Positions 1 through 11,109 of a DNA stretch of 51,551 bases are shown piece by piece. The translations under genes and the position numbers were made by a program. The notes beneath the pieces were generated by a model, which was not told the origin of the DNA, did not search any database, and was given only the letters and a program-made list of their open reading frames with translations. Position 1 is the stretch's first letter, and every line of letters begins with the position of its first letter. The stretch comes from Saccoglossus kowalevskii (taxonomy: Eukaryota; Hemichordata; Enteropneusta; Harrimaniidae). The stretch lies in assembly GCF_000003605.2 (NCBI RefSeq), contig NW_003141813.1, positions 173,313-224,863 on the forward strand, written 5' to 3'.

Positions 1-400
1 CAGATTTGCAGTGTCTTCAGGCGTCTCAGATATGCAGTACCTATAGATGTCTTGTATTTGTAGTGCACCTAGGTGTCTCAGATTTCCAGTGTCGTTAGGT
101 GTCTTAGATTTGCAGTGCCACTAGTTGTCTCAGATTTGCAATGCCCTAACTGTCTAAGATTTGCAGTCCCCCTAGCTGTCTCAGATTTACAGTGTCTTTA
201 GGTGTCTCAGATTTGCAGTACCCCTAGCTGTCTCATATCTGTAGTGCCCCCTAGCTGTGTCATATTTACCCCTGGCGGTTTCGGATTTGCAGTGCCCCTA
301 GCTGTTTCGGATTTGCAATGCCCCGAGCTGTCCTATATTTGCAGTTTTACTAGCTCTTTCGGATTATCAATACCCCTAGCTTTCTCAGATTCGCAACGTA
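1..400. repeat. 26-bp tandem repeat (satellite) in SELENBP1 intron
   Basis: About 15 degenerate copies of a unit built around TGTCTCAGATTTGCAGTG and CCCCTAGC. Spacing of TCAGATTT between adjacent clean copies is 26 bp (181, 207, 233). The array runs off the left edge of the window. The rest, 401-682, holds no recognised element and ends in the splice acceptor. Confidence 0.85.
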
Positions 401-682
401 CATTTTTTACATTGATGGGACCCACCCCCAATGCAAGAAAAAAACTACCCTTAATGCAAGATATAACTCTCCCTCAAAGTAACATTTCTTCGAATATCTG
501 CTGAAATATGAATGAGTGTATTGTCTGTATTGTACACATTTTTTTCCTGTTTTAGAGATTTGGGGGCCACTTACTGATAAGTTGCATATCCACATTATCG
601 GCATTTTATTCAGTACACGAAAGTGAATTCTGCTCTAACTTAGAAATAGTATTTACCTGACTTATTAGTTCTTGTTTTCTAG

Positions 683-804
683 GTCTAATCACCATCATAG
701 TGCTTTCACTGGATGACAAATATATGTATATTAACAACTGACTCCATGGAGATATACGTCAGTATGACATCACAGATACCAGCAGTCCTCGTTTAGTTGG
801 ACAG
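683..804 (+). pseudogene. SELENBP1: SELENBP1 exon with in-frame TGA and no GT donor
   Basis: The exon follows a good acceptor (pyrimidine tract then TAG at 680-682). It has 2 nt of a split codon and 40 codons: [18 protein letters not shown], then TGA, then [20 protein letters not shown] and Q. The family reads N-W-L-H-G-D here, so TGG has become TGA at 739-741. After CAG (802-804) comes ATGCAT, where a donor GT is expected; a single G-to-A change would explain it. The nearest downstream GT, after 826, would add 22 nt and break the frame. Both lesions fit G-to-A changes. Confidence 0.8.
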
Positions 805-3800
805 ATGCATATTAATTACACTCTCGGTTATGTCCACTGCAAAAATAACTCATGTCATAAAGAGCCCTGCTCAGAGCGATTATATCTATCTATCTATTCT
901 CCAGATGCATTGTGGCACATAGGGCCTTCACTGAACGTCTCCATTCTGTCCTATCAGCTAATAATCTAATGCCCATGACTTCCATCCGGTCTTGTTTCAT
1001 TCCTTCTCAACAAGTGTCGCCAAGTTGTTTTGGGTCTACTTTATCCTTTTCCTTTCAGGGGACCATATCAATGCTGTGTTACATATACTTGTAGAATCCT
1101 CTTTTATTAAGGTGTTCCCAATAAATTTCTATCTCCTCTTAATTACTATAGCGCCCAGTTTCTCCATTCCAATCCTGGTTAATAGTTCCTCATTCCTAAC
1201 ATGGTCATGCCATTTTACCTTCAATATCCTCCTTAAGCACTTTGTTTGAAAAGTATTGAGTTTTTTTTTGTCACCTTTTTCCATCTTCCAAGTTTCAGAC
1301 CAATATAACAACAATGACAACACCAATGAGTTTAATTCCTCTTTTGATTTTGTTACTGCTCCGTATTTTATTGAGCTGCATGAATGCATTACTTCCCTTT
1401 GGAATTCTGTTTTCCATGCGATAATATAACAAAGGTATATTTGTTTCTTCAGATTTTCCTGGGCGGCAGTATAACGACAGACAGTGGTGTAAAAGTCGTT
1501 GAAGACAAAGAGTTGACGTCACAGCCAGAACCACTGTACATGAACGGTAAACGTTTTGAAGGAGGTCCACAAAGAATACAACTGAGTTTGGATGGTAAAC
1601 GACTGTATGTCACTACATCGTTGTACAGCACATGGGACAAACAGTTCTATCCCAACATGGTTAAGTAAGCATGCACCTTGTTTCTGTAGTGGATGGGACA
1701 AACAGTTCCATTCTAAATCCTGTCAGTATATGGATTATGGGATAGCATTGTTATTCACATCATATCCTGTCAGTGTATGAATTAAGGGATAGCATATTCC
1801 ATTTACATCATATCCTGTCAGTGTATGAATTATGGGATAGCATATTCCATTTACATCATATCCTGTCAGTATATGAATTATGGGATAGCATTTTTATTTA
1901 CATCATATCCTGTCAGTATGTGAATTATGGGATAGCATTTTTATTTACATCATATCCTGTCAGTGTATGAATTATGGGATAGCATATTTTATTTACATCA
2001 TATCATATTAGTATATGAATTATGGGATAGCATATTTTATTTACATCATATCCTGTCAGTATATGAATTATGGGATAGCATATTTTATTTACATCATATC
2101 ATATTAGTATATGAATTATGGGATAGCATATTTTATTTACATCATTTCCTGTCAGTATATAAATTATGGGATAGCATATTACATTTACATCATATTCTGT
2201 CAGTATATAAATTATGGGATAGCATATTGCATTTACATCATATTCTGTCAGTATATAAATTATGGGATAGCATATTCCATTTACATCATATCCTGTCAGT
2301 ATATGAATTATGGGATAGCATTTTTATTTACATCGAATCCTGCCAGTATGTGAATTATGGCATAGCATACTTTATTTACATCATTTCCTGTCAGTATATG
2401 AATTACATCATATCCTGCCAGTATATGAATTATGGGATAATATATTCCGTTTACATCATTTCCTGTCGGTTTATGAATTAAGGGATAGCATTTTATTTAC
2501 ATCGAATCCTGTCAGTATGTGAATTATGGCATAGCATACTTTATTTACATCATATCCTGTCAGTTTATGAATTAAGGGATAGCATTTTATTTACATCGAA
2601 TCCTGTCAGTATGTGAATTATGGCATAGCATACTTTATTTACATCATATCCTGTCAGTTTATGAATTAAGGGATAGCATTTTATTTACATCGAATCCTGT
2701 CAGTATGTGAATTATGGCATAGCATACTTTATTTACATCATATCCTGTCAGTTTATGAATTAAGGGATAGCATTTTATTTACATCGAATCCTGCCAGTAT
2801 GTGAATTATGGCATAGCATACTTTATTTACATCATATCCTGTCAGTTTATGAATTAAGGGATAGCATTTTATTTACATCGAATCCTGTCAGTATGTGAAT
2901 TATGGCATAGCATACTTTATTTACATCATTTCCTGTCAGTATATGAATTACATCATATCCTGCCAGTATATGAATTATGGGATAATATATTCCGTTTACA
3001 TCATTTTCTGTCAGTATATGAATTATGGGATAGCATTTTTATTTACATCGAATCCTGCCAGTATGTGAATTATGGCATAGCATACTTTATTTACATCATT
3101 TCCTGTCAGTATATGAATTACATCATATCCTGCCAGTATATGAATTATGGGATAGCATTTTTATTTACGTCGAATCCTGCCAGTATGTGAATTATGGCAT
3201 AGCATACTTTATTTACATCATTTCCTGTCAGTATATGAATTACATCATATCCTGTCAGTATATGAATTATGGGATAGCATTTTTAGTTACGTCACATCCT
3301 GTCAGTATATGAGTAAACGTTTCACAACAGCAACAGTTTCCGATGTCTTACCAAGTAACAGAAGGTTGTTAGATCCATGTGGCATAGATCACTGTGAACA
3401 AAATAGAGAATTGACCATTGTAAACCACTGGCGTCTCGGTGAGGTATCCGAAATGAGTAAGCATAGCTCGCTGCCTAGTCATACCTATTATGATTGGCTC
3501 CATATCATACATGCCAGGTAATTGTGAAAAGTCATAAGTGGTATATTGAGTAATTAGAAATGCCGTCTTCCAAAAACCTCATTGGAAGTCTTAACCAGCC
3601 TATTTCTCGAGTAAACTTGCTTAACTAGCTTTGCATCTAGTGAAAATCGTTATATGACGTATACACTATAAGCTGGAGCTGAGGTAATGTTATTTTAAAG
3701 ATACGAGGAAATGAGAATTTTTCAATTTAAATCATCCCGCTTATCATACAGTTTAGTGTGTAACAGATCGAGGCATGAAGCTGAATCCTTTCTGTGGTGT

Positions 3801-4062
3801 CTTTGGATAGCGCTTACCATTTGTATCATTTAAAAAATACCATATTTTATTTGACTGAGTAATTTGTTTATTTTATTGTAGACGAGGCAGCGTAATGCTT
3901 CTGGTGCATGTCAATACTATATCAGGGGGTCTTGCTCTTAACAAGGACTTCCTGGTAGATTTTGGAAATGAACCCGAAGGACCATCTTTGGCTGGCGAAA
4001 TTCATTATCCAGGTGGAGACTGCACTTCTGATATCTGGTATGCTCATACAGCAGATCTGTAG
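683..4062 (+). CDS. SELENBP1: SELENBP1-like gene (methanethiol oxidase), 3' part, possibly pseudogenised
   Basis: The family is cytosolic selenium-binding protein 1, which oxidises methanethiol to formaldehyde, hydrogen sulfide and hydrogen peroxide. Three exons are seen at 683-804, 1453-1664 and 3882-4062. They encode the conserved C-terminal third: [43 protein letters not shown] and the terminal YPGGDC-SDIW. Phases join correctly (2-nt lead, phase 0, phase 2). The stop is TAG at 4060-4062. Upstream exons must lie left of the window. Exon 683-804 has an in-frame TGA at 739-741 where the family has Trp, and the base after its last codon starts AT rather than GT. Skipping this 122-nt exon would shift the frame. 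The intact later exons point to a recent lesion, an allele or an assembly error. Family identity is certain; function is doubtful. Confidence 0.85.
880..1389 (-). mobile_element. Truncated LINE (non-LTR retrotransposon) 3' end
   Basis: The minus-strand frame 1389-1129 gives [40 protein letters not shown] and TRIGMEKLG. This is the typical C-terminal tail of LINE endonuclease/reverse transcriptases. After stops and frameshifts the homology continues through [22 protein letters not shown] and [15 protein letters not shown]-like sequence to about 905. It ends in a short GATA/TAGA microsatellite at 882-897, a usual LINE 3' tail. The reading frame is broken, so it is a dead 5'-truncated copy. It sits antisense in the SELENBP1 intron between the damaged exon and the next one. 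Confidence 0.8.
1453..1664 (+). CDS. SELENBP1: SELENBP1 penultimate coding exon
   Basis: The acceptor is TTTCTTCAG before 1453 and the donor is AA|GTAAGC after 1664. The exon holds 70 codons plus 2 nt. It starts [12 protein letters not shown], matching the family's LFLGGS, and continues through [26 protein letters not shown] and [12 protein letters not shown]. There is no frame break. A 15-nt piece of its 3' end recurs in the following intron, next to the satellite. Confidence 0.93.
1715..3310. repeat. 48-bp satellite array in last SELENBP1 intron
   Basis: About 33 copies of a 47-48 bp unit containing CCTGTCAGTATATGAATTAT, GGGATAGCAT and TTTATTTACATCATAT. In 2470-2940 the array shows a 94-bp higher-order dimer. 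One half has TTTATGAATTAAGGG and CATCGAATCC; the other has TATGTGAATTATGGC and GCATACTTTATT. Because many units are 48 bp, that is 16 codons, they stay open in frame and give a spurious 172-codon ORF at 1963-2481 with a 16-residue period. The array fills most of the 2.2-kb intron 1665-3881. The remainder, 3311-3881, is unique sequence with no recognised feature. Confidence 0.95.
3882..4062 (+). CDS. SELENBP1: SELENBP1 terminal coding exon
   Basis: The acceptor is TTTATTGTAG before 3882. One nucleotide completes the split Lys codon, followed by 59 codons and TAG. The protein is [20 protein letters not shown], then [32 protein letters not shown] and a short extra tail YAHTADL. Vertebrate proteins stop one residue after the DIW, so this tail is about six residues longer. 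Candidate AATAAA signals follow at about 4520 and 4559. Confidence 0.93.
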
Positions 4063-4178
4063 ATACCGGAAATGGTCCGCATCTACACGTCACGTGATGT
4101 GGAAACTAACAATACGTGTTTGCTTCAGTTCATACTAAATATTATAATTGTAACGTTGAGAACAGGTTTAAACTTTGT

Positions 4179-4344
4179 TTAAAGCGAGAGGGTCGTCACC
4201 TGCGCACGCGCGGGAATTGAGTCCAAAGCGACGATAACAACACACGCTAAAAACGCAAAGGTTCATGGGTAGATGCTTGTTTGTAAACAAATGACACGTT
4301 ATGGTCATCTGATGCATGCGCAGGTGACGAATCCCCCGTTTTAA
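4179..4344 (+). mobile_element. MITE family A, copy 1
   Basis: A roughly 165-bp element with inverted ends: TTAAAGCGAGAGGGTCGTCA with CCTGCGCACGCG at the left, and GCATGCGCAGGTGACGAATC with CCCCGTTTTAA at the right. The interior has GGAATTGAGTCCAAAGCGAC, ACACGCTAAA, TTCATGGGTAGA and TTGTTTGTAAACAA. It has no coding capacity. It lies just downstream of the SELENBP1 stop. Confidence 0.85.
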
Positions 4345-4504
4345 GTAAGATGCAGGTTCGTGGGCACTTTGCACAATGTATTACTAGTAGTTCATTCAGT
4401 CATTCAAAGCCAGGCTTGTGGACATTCATTGAATGAAGTGTTTGGATAAGCTCAGATTTCAACACCATCCAGGAATCATTACCATCTAGTGAGTGGAGAC
4501 ATGA

Positions 4505-4850
4505 CAGACTTGAACACTGAATAAAGTGTTGAACATAATTTAACCCCACACAAAGAATGAATAAAGTTTTGAAAAGACTTGAACACCAACTTCAGCTTTG
4601 AACAGACTTAAACAATGAACTATGAGCATGAATAGTTTTGAAAACCAAACAAAGATTTGAACAAATTTGAAAACCATGCAACGCCTTGAACAAACTAGGA
4701 CACCAAGCGACGTTTTTTTTTAACAGGCTTGAAGAACACTGAACAAAGCTTTGAACCAAACAATTCTTTAAAATAGACACCAGATGAAGTTTTGAACCGG
4801 AAGCAGCATTGGTTATACTACACCTTTTAAAATGTGCAGACGAAAGGAAC
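4505..4850. repeat. Degenerate ~30-bp tandem repeats downstream of SELENBP1
   Basis: Loosely periodic copies of a motif like AAAGTTTTGAACAGACTTGA with ACACCAA. Spacing is irregular. Two AATAAA hexamers, at about 4520 and 4559, fall in the first copies and could serve SELENBP1 polyadenylation. That use is an inference. Confidence 0.6.
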
Positions 4851-5090
4851 ACTATTCAGACTACATCAATTTTTTTTTAAAAACTGTATTTATACTCAAA
4901 TTATACAGTGTTGAGATGCTTTTTTCACATTGTTTATTAATTTGAGCAATTTGTTTAATTATTTGTCATAAAACCATGCGAATCCAGAACTGCTTTGTAA
5001 AAAAGTGCCACCAACCTGCATATGTATCCTAATTTCGCATTAGTGATTGGTATATTACGTAACATTATGGTATTAAGGTAATTTAATTAA

Positions 5091-5232
5091 TGCGCACGCG
5101 CGGGAATTGAGTCCCAAGCGACGATAACAACATACGCTAAAATCGGAAAGGCTCATGGGTAAACGCTTGTCTGTAAACAATGACACGCTATGGCCATTTG
5201 ACGCATGCGCAGCTAATGACTCCCCGCTTTAA
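5091..5232 (+). mobile_element. MITE family A, copy 2 (left end truncated)
   Basis: It begins within the left inverted repeat (TGCGCACGCGCGGGAATTGA). It then follows copy 1 closely (CCCAAGCGACGATAACAACA, GGCTCATGGGTAAACGC, GACACGCTATGG). It ends GACGCATGCGCAGCTAATGA then CTCCCCGCTTTAA, so part of the GGTGACGA right arm has changed. Confidence 0.85.
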
Positions 5233-7519
5233 TTATTTTAGGTATAGAAGGGTAATTTTTCTGACAAATACAATGCATTGGTAATAGTCTTAGACGTTAT
5301 ACCTTATTAGCATATATTAGCATTTGTATATTATGTAGATAAACCTATTCAAGATGCTAGTGTAAAGGAAGCCATGACATGCCATGAGCTCTCACCTCAC
5401 AGTGACTTAGAAAATGCACCTGGGAGAGAATCTGGTGAATTATGGGAAGGATTGCACTTAATGAGACAGACACTTTTAACAATGTAAAACATTTTCTAGG
5501 AAGTTTTAACAAAATTCAGTTTCAAAATACTGGTTACATAGGTCAGTAGAACTGTGGACGCGATGACAGTAGAGAATGTAAACAAGTCACGTGGCCTTCG
5601 CTCTTAACGAGATCCCGACGGCCATTCATGAGTATGGTCTATTAAACCTAACACATTTTCTCGCGATAAAAACGCGGCTCCGCAATTCTCGTGACTTCAC
5701 CAGTGCGTTTGTTTGTTGTGTATACAAACGTCAGCCGAGTTATAAGCTAGCATCTTACGTACATGGATGGTTATGAAATAACGTACTGTCACTAAAAATT
5801 GGATTTGACAAAAAAATATCTTTTCGTCAATGATCAGATGAGAACTTCGCTTAAATCTTGCTGAGCCTAACGTCAAAATCGTTTTCTACAAATATTCACA
5901 GTTGTATGCAACAAAAAGATAAAGCATTCGTAAAATTTGAAAAAGTAAGAAAAAAAATTGCGGAGCAGTTCTCTGCCACAGAAGTCGCGATTGTACGTAG
6001 ATAAGTTAGTATTTCGTATTTCGGGGTCATACGGCGGAAGCGCCTGAGCTTGCGGGGGTGTGTTAGCATTACGACTGAGGCCGCTAAAGCCGTATCCAAT
6101 CCGTAAAGTTGTTTGTGGGAACATAGGCACATGATCAGTTTGCCAACGGAAATGAAATCGACAGCATACCCTGGGTAGAGTGCCATAGGAATGATTTAGT
6201 GAAGTCAAACCCAAAAACTAACAATCTTTTTATTTTTACTTGGAAACAACAAAAGTTGACGACGAATTATCTCATAATATATATTATACAAGTGTCACGA
6301 ATATATTATTATAATTTATGCAAGCCATAGTGGATTACTATCCCATTGGCTATTGTTATCAAAACTAGGCCCCATATTATGGATAACAAATATTGATACT
6401 AAATAAGAATCTTTCAAAAAAAATGCTTTAATTCTGTATGTTATGTTTCAGCAACTGATATTTTCAGTTCAGATAATCTATGGTCATTTCATCTCATCAA
6501 ATTCGTGACCCTCCTCCTTTTTCATTTGTTTCGTCTCTCCATCTCATTTTCGGGCTTCCTCCCCCACGCTTCCTTACATGTGGTGTTCATTCCATGCACT
6601 GTTTTGCCTGCCATCCTTCCCATGTGACCTCTCCACTCCCACTTCAATGATTTCGTCTTAGCTATGTTGTATAATTATGGTTCCTTTGACCTCATCTATG
6701 TACCGCCCAAAACATTGTCTTTTTATTTGTCGCATGACAAATTTCCAAATGGATTTTCTTATGCTTGGGAGGTCGTCGGGTGACATTTTTATAAAATCGG
6801 GCGTCAGTGGCGCTGTTGTGTGATAAAGAAACTCTGAAATACGAGCTCGCGGAATAACATTTTTTTTGAAATTGACCGTTGGTGGTGCTGTTGCGAGATG
6901 CACAAATGGGAGATCGTGGGGTGCGCGATGATATGTTGTGCAAATACAGCCGGAAGCACTTCTAGTTTATTGTTATATGTTTGTTTTTAAAATATTAGAA
7001 TTTAAAAGCGTAAAACCACAGACTTTAGAAAGGGGAGGAACAGACAACTGTGGATAATTCAGAAGGCTGTTAAATGAGTCGAAATATGGCAGCCATATTG
7101 TTATATGACGTAGGCTACGCAATCGATTTAAAATACTAGAGTAATGAAACAGCAAACAACCAACCAAAGCTGCGTGATTTTTTTGTAATCATATTATGAG
7201 AACTCGAAGAATTGACACAAATCTTCCTTGTCTGGTAGCATAATCTGTGGTTTACCAGAGAAGAACTTTCAACTGTGTATTGTAAGATGGCGGCACCCAC
7301 CTACACTGTAGCCGGAAGCAACATAGCCTGCGGACACATGGGCCCTCATTATGGTTAAGCGCCATCTTCTTAGTAAACCAGGTCAAGATCTCCTTGTCTG
7401 AAAGGACCTTGTGAATCGTTTTGATGAATCTGCAGGGGCAGAATGTTGACTCCAGTCATTGCCGCCATTGTCGCGTTGCCATGACTATATCGAGTACAAT
7501 ACCTCCAGGCTATTTTTTC
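5233..7519. other. Intergenic DNA, no recognised gene
   Basis: Between the convergent SELENBP1 and HDC genes. Short ORFs of up to 113 codons occur at 5873-6214 and 6658-6943 on the minus strand. They show no recognisable domain and overlap each other in different frames. I see no repeat family here. Confidence 0.5.
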
Positions 7520-7995
7520 CCAAGATGAAAATCTTTTCCAAAATTAATCGAATATGTTAACAATTATGCCTGTCTGCTTCAAAATTGACGAGATTTTTTT
7601 CCTACATAAAAAATATTTCAAAAATTAATCAAATATGTTAAAATATGTGCATGTGCATGCATGAATTTAACGAGATTTTCTTCCCAGATGCAAAACTTTC
7701 CCAAAATTAATCAAATATGTTAAAATCTGTGCATGTGCATGCATGAATTTAACGAGATTTTCTTCCCAGATGAAAAACTTTCCCAAAATTAATCAAATAT
7801 GTTAAAATCTGTGCATGTGCATGCATGAATTTAACGAGATTTTCTTCCCAGATGAAAAACTTTCCCAAAATTAATCAAATATGTTAAAATCTGTGCATGT
7901 GCATGCATGAATTTAACGAGATTTTCTTCCCAGATGAAAAACTTTCCCAAAATTAATCAAATATGTTAGAAATTATGCACGTCTACTCCATAATT
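7520..7995. repeat. 82-bp tandem repeat array
   Basis: Four near-identical central units plus diverged edge copies. The unit contains GTTAAAATCTGTGCATGTGC, ATGCATGAATTTAACGAG, TTTTCTTCCCAGATG and AACTTTCCCAAAATTAATC. GTTAAAATCT recurs at 7719, 7801 and 7883, an exact 82-bp period. Each unit holds a GTGCATGTGCATGCAT run, which is partly self-complementary. It is intergenic. Confidence 0.95.
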
Positions 7996-9135
7996 GACAA
8001 GGGATTGGAGATAAATTCGTGAAATGCTAGTAAATTTGGCGGGAAGTACTGATTGTGGGAGACGTATAATCCGTTCTCAGAATTTGTGTATAATTAGTGT
8101 CAACGCAGTGACACGAATAGTTGATATCAAAATCAGCTTCCATATTTAAACTGTATTATCGGATTTGTATCGTGAGTGGTCTAGTTTGGATTACGTGACT
8201 CGTTTAGTGTTTTCTTTTCTCCACTGTGTCAGATTATATATATATATATATGCGAAAATATAATAGGTATAATAATTATAGCGAAGTATTGTTATATATT
8301 TTCAGGGACGGACCATTTGAAATTTTGGGTGGGTATGAACATTTTGGAAGAACAACACATTTGCTAGAAAACAAAATGCAAATAGGGACAATGAAAAAAG
8401 TGTTTTCAGAAAAAAAAATACATATTTAATTTACTAAAATACCAGAAAATATTTCCTCTTGTTGTAAGGTCAAACACAAATTTAAAGGTTTAAGAAATGT
8501 TCTCATTTTCACCCCATAATTAAAGGTAATACATAGAATCAGTTACTATATTTACGTCACCAATGAGTTAGATTAAATCTTCTGCCGTTCTAAAGATAAT
8601 GCATTGCCAGGCACGTTCACAATTTTATGGAAGATCTCAAGCAACTGTCGTAGCTCACATGAATACTCTCAAATAAAATGCAAAGAAGGATAAATAAACT
8701 GACCCATGAATATAGACTGAATTTATTATTACATTTTTGAGTATTCAGTAGATGGACTGTAAAAGGAAAAGCCAACGTCAAGGTGAAATTGTCTACTTTA
8801 AACACTAAGATGGCATGTATATTATTAAAATTTTAGCAATCTCACGAATATTAAATTTATGAGCTGTCAGGCATGTGAAGTGTAAATTTGTCACGTGTGA
8901 GAAGCTCATTTTGTACTTGTATAACTCCAAATCACTTTCATGTTGAAACGATACGTTCAAATCTTGGCAGTGCCAGCATGAAGAACCGAGTAACACTTTA
9001 GTAACCGTTATTCCGCATTAAAATTATTTTCTTTTGTAAATTATAAACTTTCATTTTACCCATTTGGTTGCGTTCCGTTCAAAATAAAAATGATTATCAG
9101 CCATCACGATCGATAACAAATTTTCAAACGAGACA
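7996..9135. other. Intergenic DNA, no recognised gene
   Basis: AT-rich and holds a (TA)n stretch at about 8236-8252. Short ORFs (60-67 codons) have low-complexity composition. No splice-linked coding block or repeat family was recognised. Confidence 0.5.
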
Positions 9136-9235
9136 CGGCCCCGTCACGTGTCAACAACGGCCCTGTCACGTGTCAACAACGGCCCCGTCACGTGTCAACA
9201 ACGGCCCTGTCACGTGTCAACAACGACCATGTCAC
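9136..9235. repeat. 22-bp tandem repeat with CACGTG in each complete unit
   Basis: Four complete units plus a degenerate edge copy of GTCACGTGTCAACAACGGCC plus CC or CT. Each complete unit carries the palindrome TCACGTGT, an E-box core. The last copy degrades to GTCACAAGTG. It is intergenic, about 1.9 kb past the HDC stop. A binding-site role is possible, but only the repeat itself is shown. Confidence 0.9.
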
Positions 9236-9987
9236 AAGTGCGTTATATATTCTAATAACAAAAACACGCCAGGGACACGCGTAGTAAAATTCTTGTGGTG
9301 CTTCACAACAAAATGGCGGTGTGTGTTGGCACATGTACTTTCAGTGTTTTAACCGCAATGTATTCTGGGAAGTGAAAGAGGTCCGTTCTTCGACAGCCCA
9401 ATAAACTCAATAAAATAGCTTCGGCGGTATGCCTAACAATTTTACTTGATGAATTTGTCTCAGATATATCTTGTTACAACGTTCAGAATCCGAAATATCA
9501 TCAATTTATATTTTGCCAGTGGCTATTAGATTTAATATATACACAACCGTTTGGTAAACCTCCGAAGTCAATATAGATACAGACTCAATACAAACTCACC
9601 ATGTTTGTACAATGTCGCAATGCAGGACAGCATATCAATCAGAACACCAAACACTAGGCTACTGAATTATGAATAAATGACACATTTATGTAGCATTTCT
9701 TTTCCACTTCATAATCTTTATTTATATATTGCACATATACCGTTTTGCATGCATTGTACACAACAAACGGTAAATATGATTCATTCTGGTATATTGGGTA
9801 ATTTGTCTCATTTTAAACACTCTGAATCAAACAAAAAAGTCACACTTGAATTCGATATAATTAAAATTTCTCTTCAAATATTCATTTTTTACTTCCTCAT
9901 TGAGTGGATAGAATATCTGTCTCATTTTCTGTTTCCTAAAATTATTTCAACAATACGAGTCGTTTATTATGTGCACTGCGCATAATA

Positions 9988-10045
9988 TGTGGCGCATGTT
10001 TTCACACTGCGCATCATGTTGCGCATGACGTCAACGCATGCGCTC
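9988..10045 (+). repeat. Direct repeat H, copy 1
   Basis: Contains TGGCGCATGTTTTCACACTG, CGCATCATGTTGCGCATGAC and GTCAACGCATGCGCTCT. It is nearly identical to 10843-10899 in the same orientation. It includes a TGACGTCA palindrome between GCGCA and TGCGC flanks. Confidence 0.85.
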
Positions 10046-10841
10046 TGTGCAATCGCGTTTCATTTTCTTACTACATGATGTCATACTCTGACTCGGCGTG
10101 ATTGGAGAGTCTGTAATAATGACATGCGCAGTAGAGTGCTGACGAACTCGTTTGTAAATGGAATTGAGATACAATATCTACATAATTTATACATTTTCAG
10201 ATAAAAATACGCAAGATTAAACATGGCGCCGGGTACAACAGCGCCCTCAAACATGCAATTGTCTAATATTTGCTGTACAGTCTAATTTTGTCGGTCTGGG
10301 CGACGTCAACATAAACCAGGGCAATTATAGTTTTCAGCCACCGCAACTGGGGATGTTGGTCAATTTGTCACAAACTATCCAAATATATACATTTTTACGA
10401 AGCCCGAGTGAATATACTCATTTATTAGCTACTAACAAAGTGGCGAACTACAACTCAACCACAGTTTAGGCGGGAAAACATCTAGATAGAACGACGACGA
10501 CGTAGAATTCTTAAACCCATGTTTTTTTGGTTTTTTTCGTTGTATTTTTCGTTGTATTTTTTCGTTGTAATTTCTGCAAACGTCACCCAGAACGGACGAT
10601 CTAGACAAATAAATCATAATTTGAATTTCACGACTCTCAATTCAAAAATACAACATTTCTTATACAGGTTAAAAATATAATACATATACTCTGGGGAGAT
10701 CGAAACATCTTTGTTCGGATACACAGTTATTTCAGTTGTGTTGGGACAATGAAAGAACTATGATAATGTGTATATCATGTCAAACATTGTGAACATTACA
10801 CACAAAATGCAATTTGAAAATAAATATTGTCGCCCATTATA

Positions 10842-10900
10842 GTTGGCGCATGTTTTCACACTGCGCATTATGTTGCGCATGACGTCAACGCATGCGCTCT
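10842..10900 (+). repeat. Direct repeat H, copy 2
   Basis: Second copy of the TGGCGCATGTTTTCACACTG ... ATGACGTCAACGCATGCGCT block, about 854 bp from the first and differing by a single base over most of its length. The DNA between (10046-10841) has no recognised ORF. The pair could be remnants of terminal repeats of one element, or two independent insertions. Confidence 0.85.
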
Positions 10901-11109
10901 ACGCACCCTGACTACTAAGACACTGATAGTGGAAGAATGGACGTTTTAAACACCACCTCACGTGACTGCAAGTCTACACTGTTTCGAATCAGGCAAATAA
11001 AAAAACGTCCCACGGTAAGGAATGACAAATACAGCATAACATAACCCCGCCTAGAACACAGCGCTATATGCCGCCCTCTACGGGGTATTAACACTGATCA
11101 CTGAGGCGA

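Noticed and set aside
739-741. In-frame TGA read as selenocysteine because the gene is named selenium-binding protein
   Set aside because: The family has Trp here and binds selenium without Sec in the chain. I saw no SECIS-like element, and the exon also lacks a donor.
1-3310. Regular repeats resembling a CRISPR array
   Set aside because: The units are contiguous, without unique spacers, and the DNA is clearly an intron-bearing animal genome.
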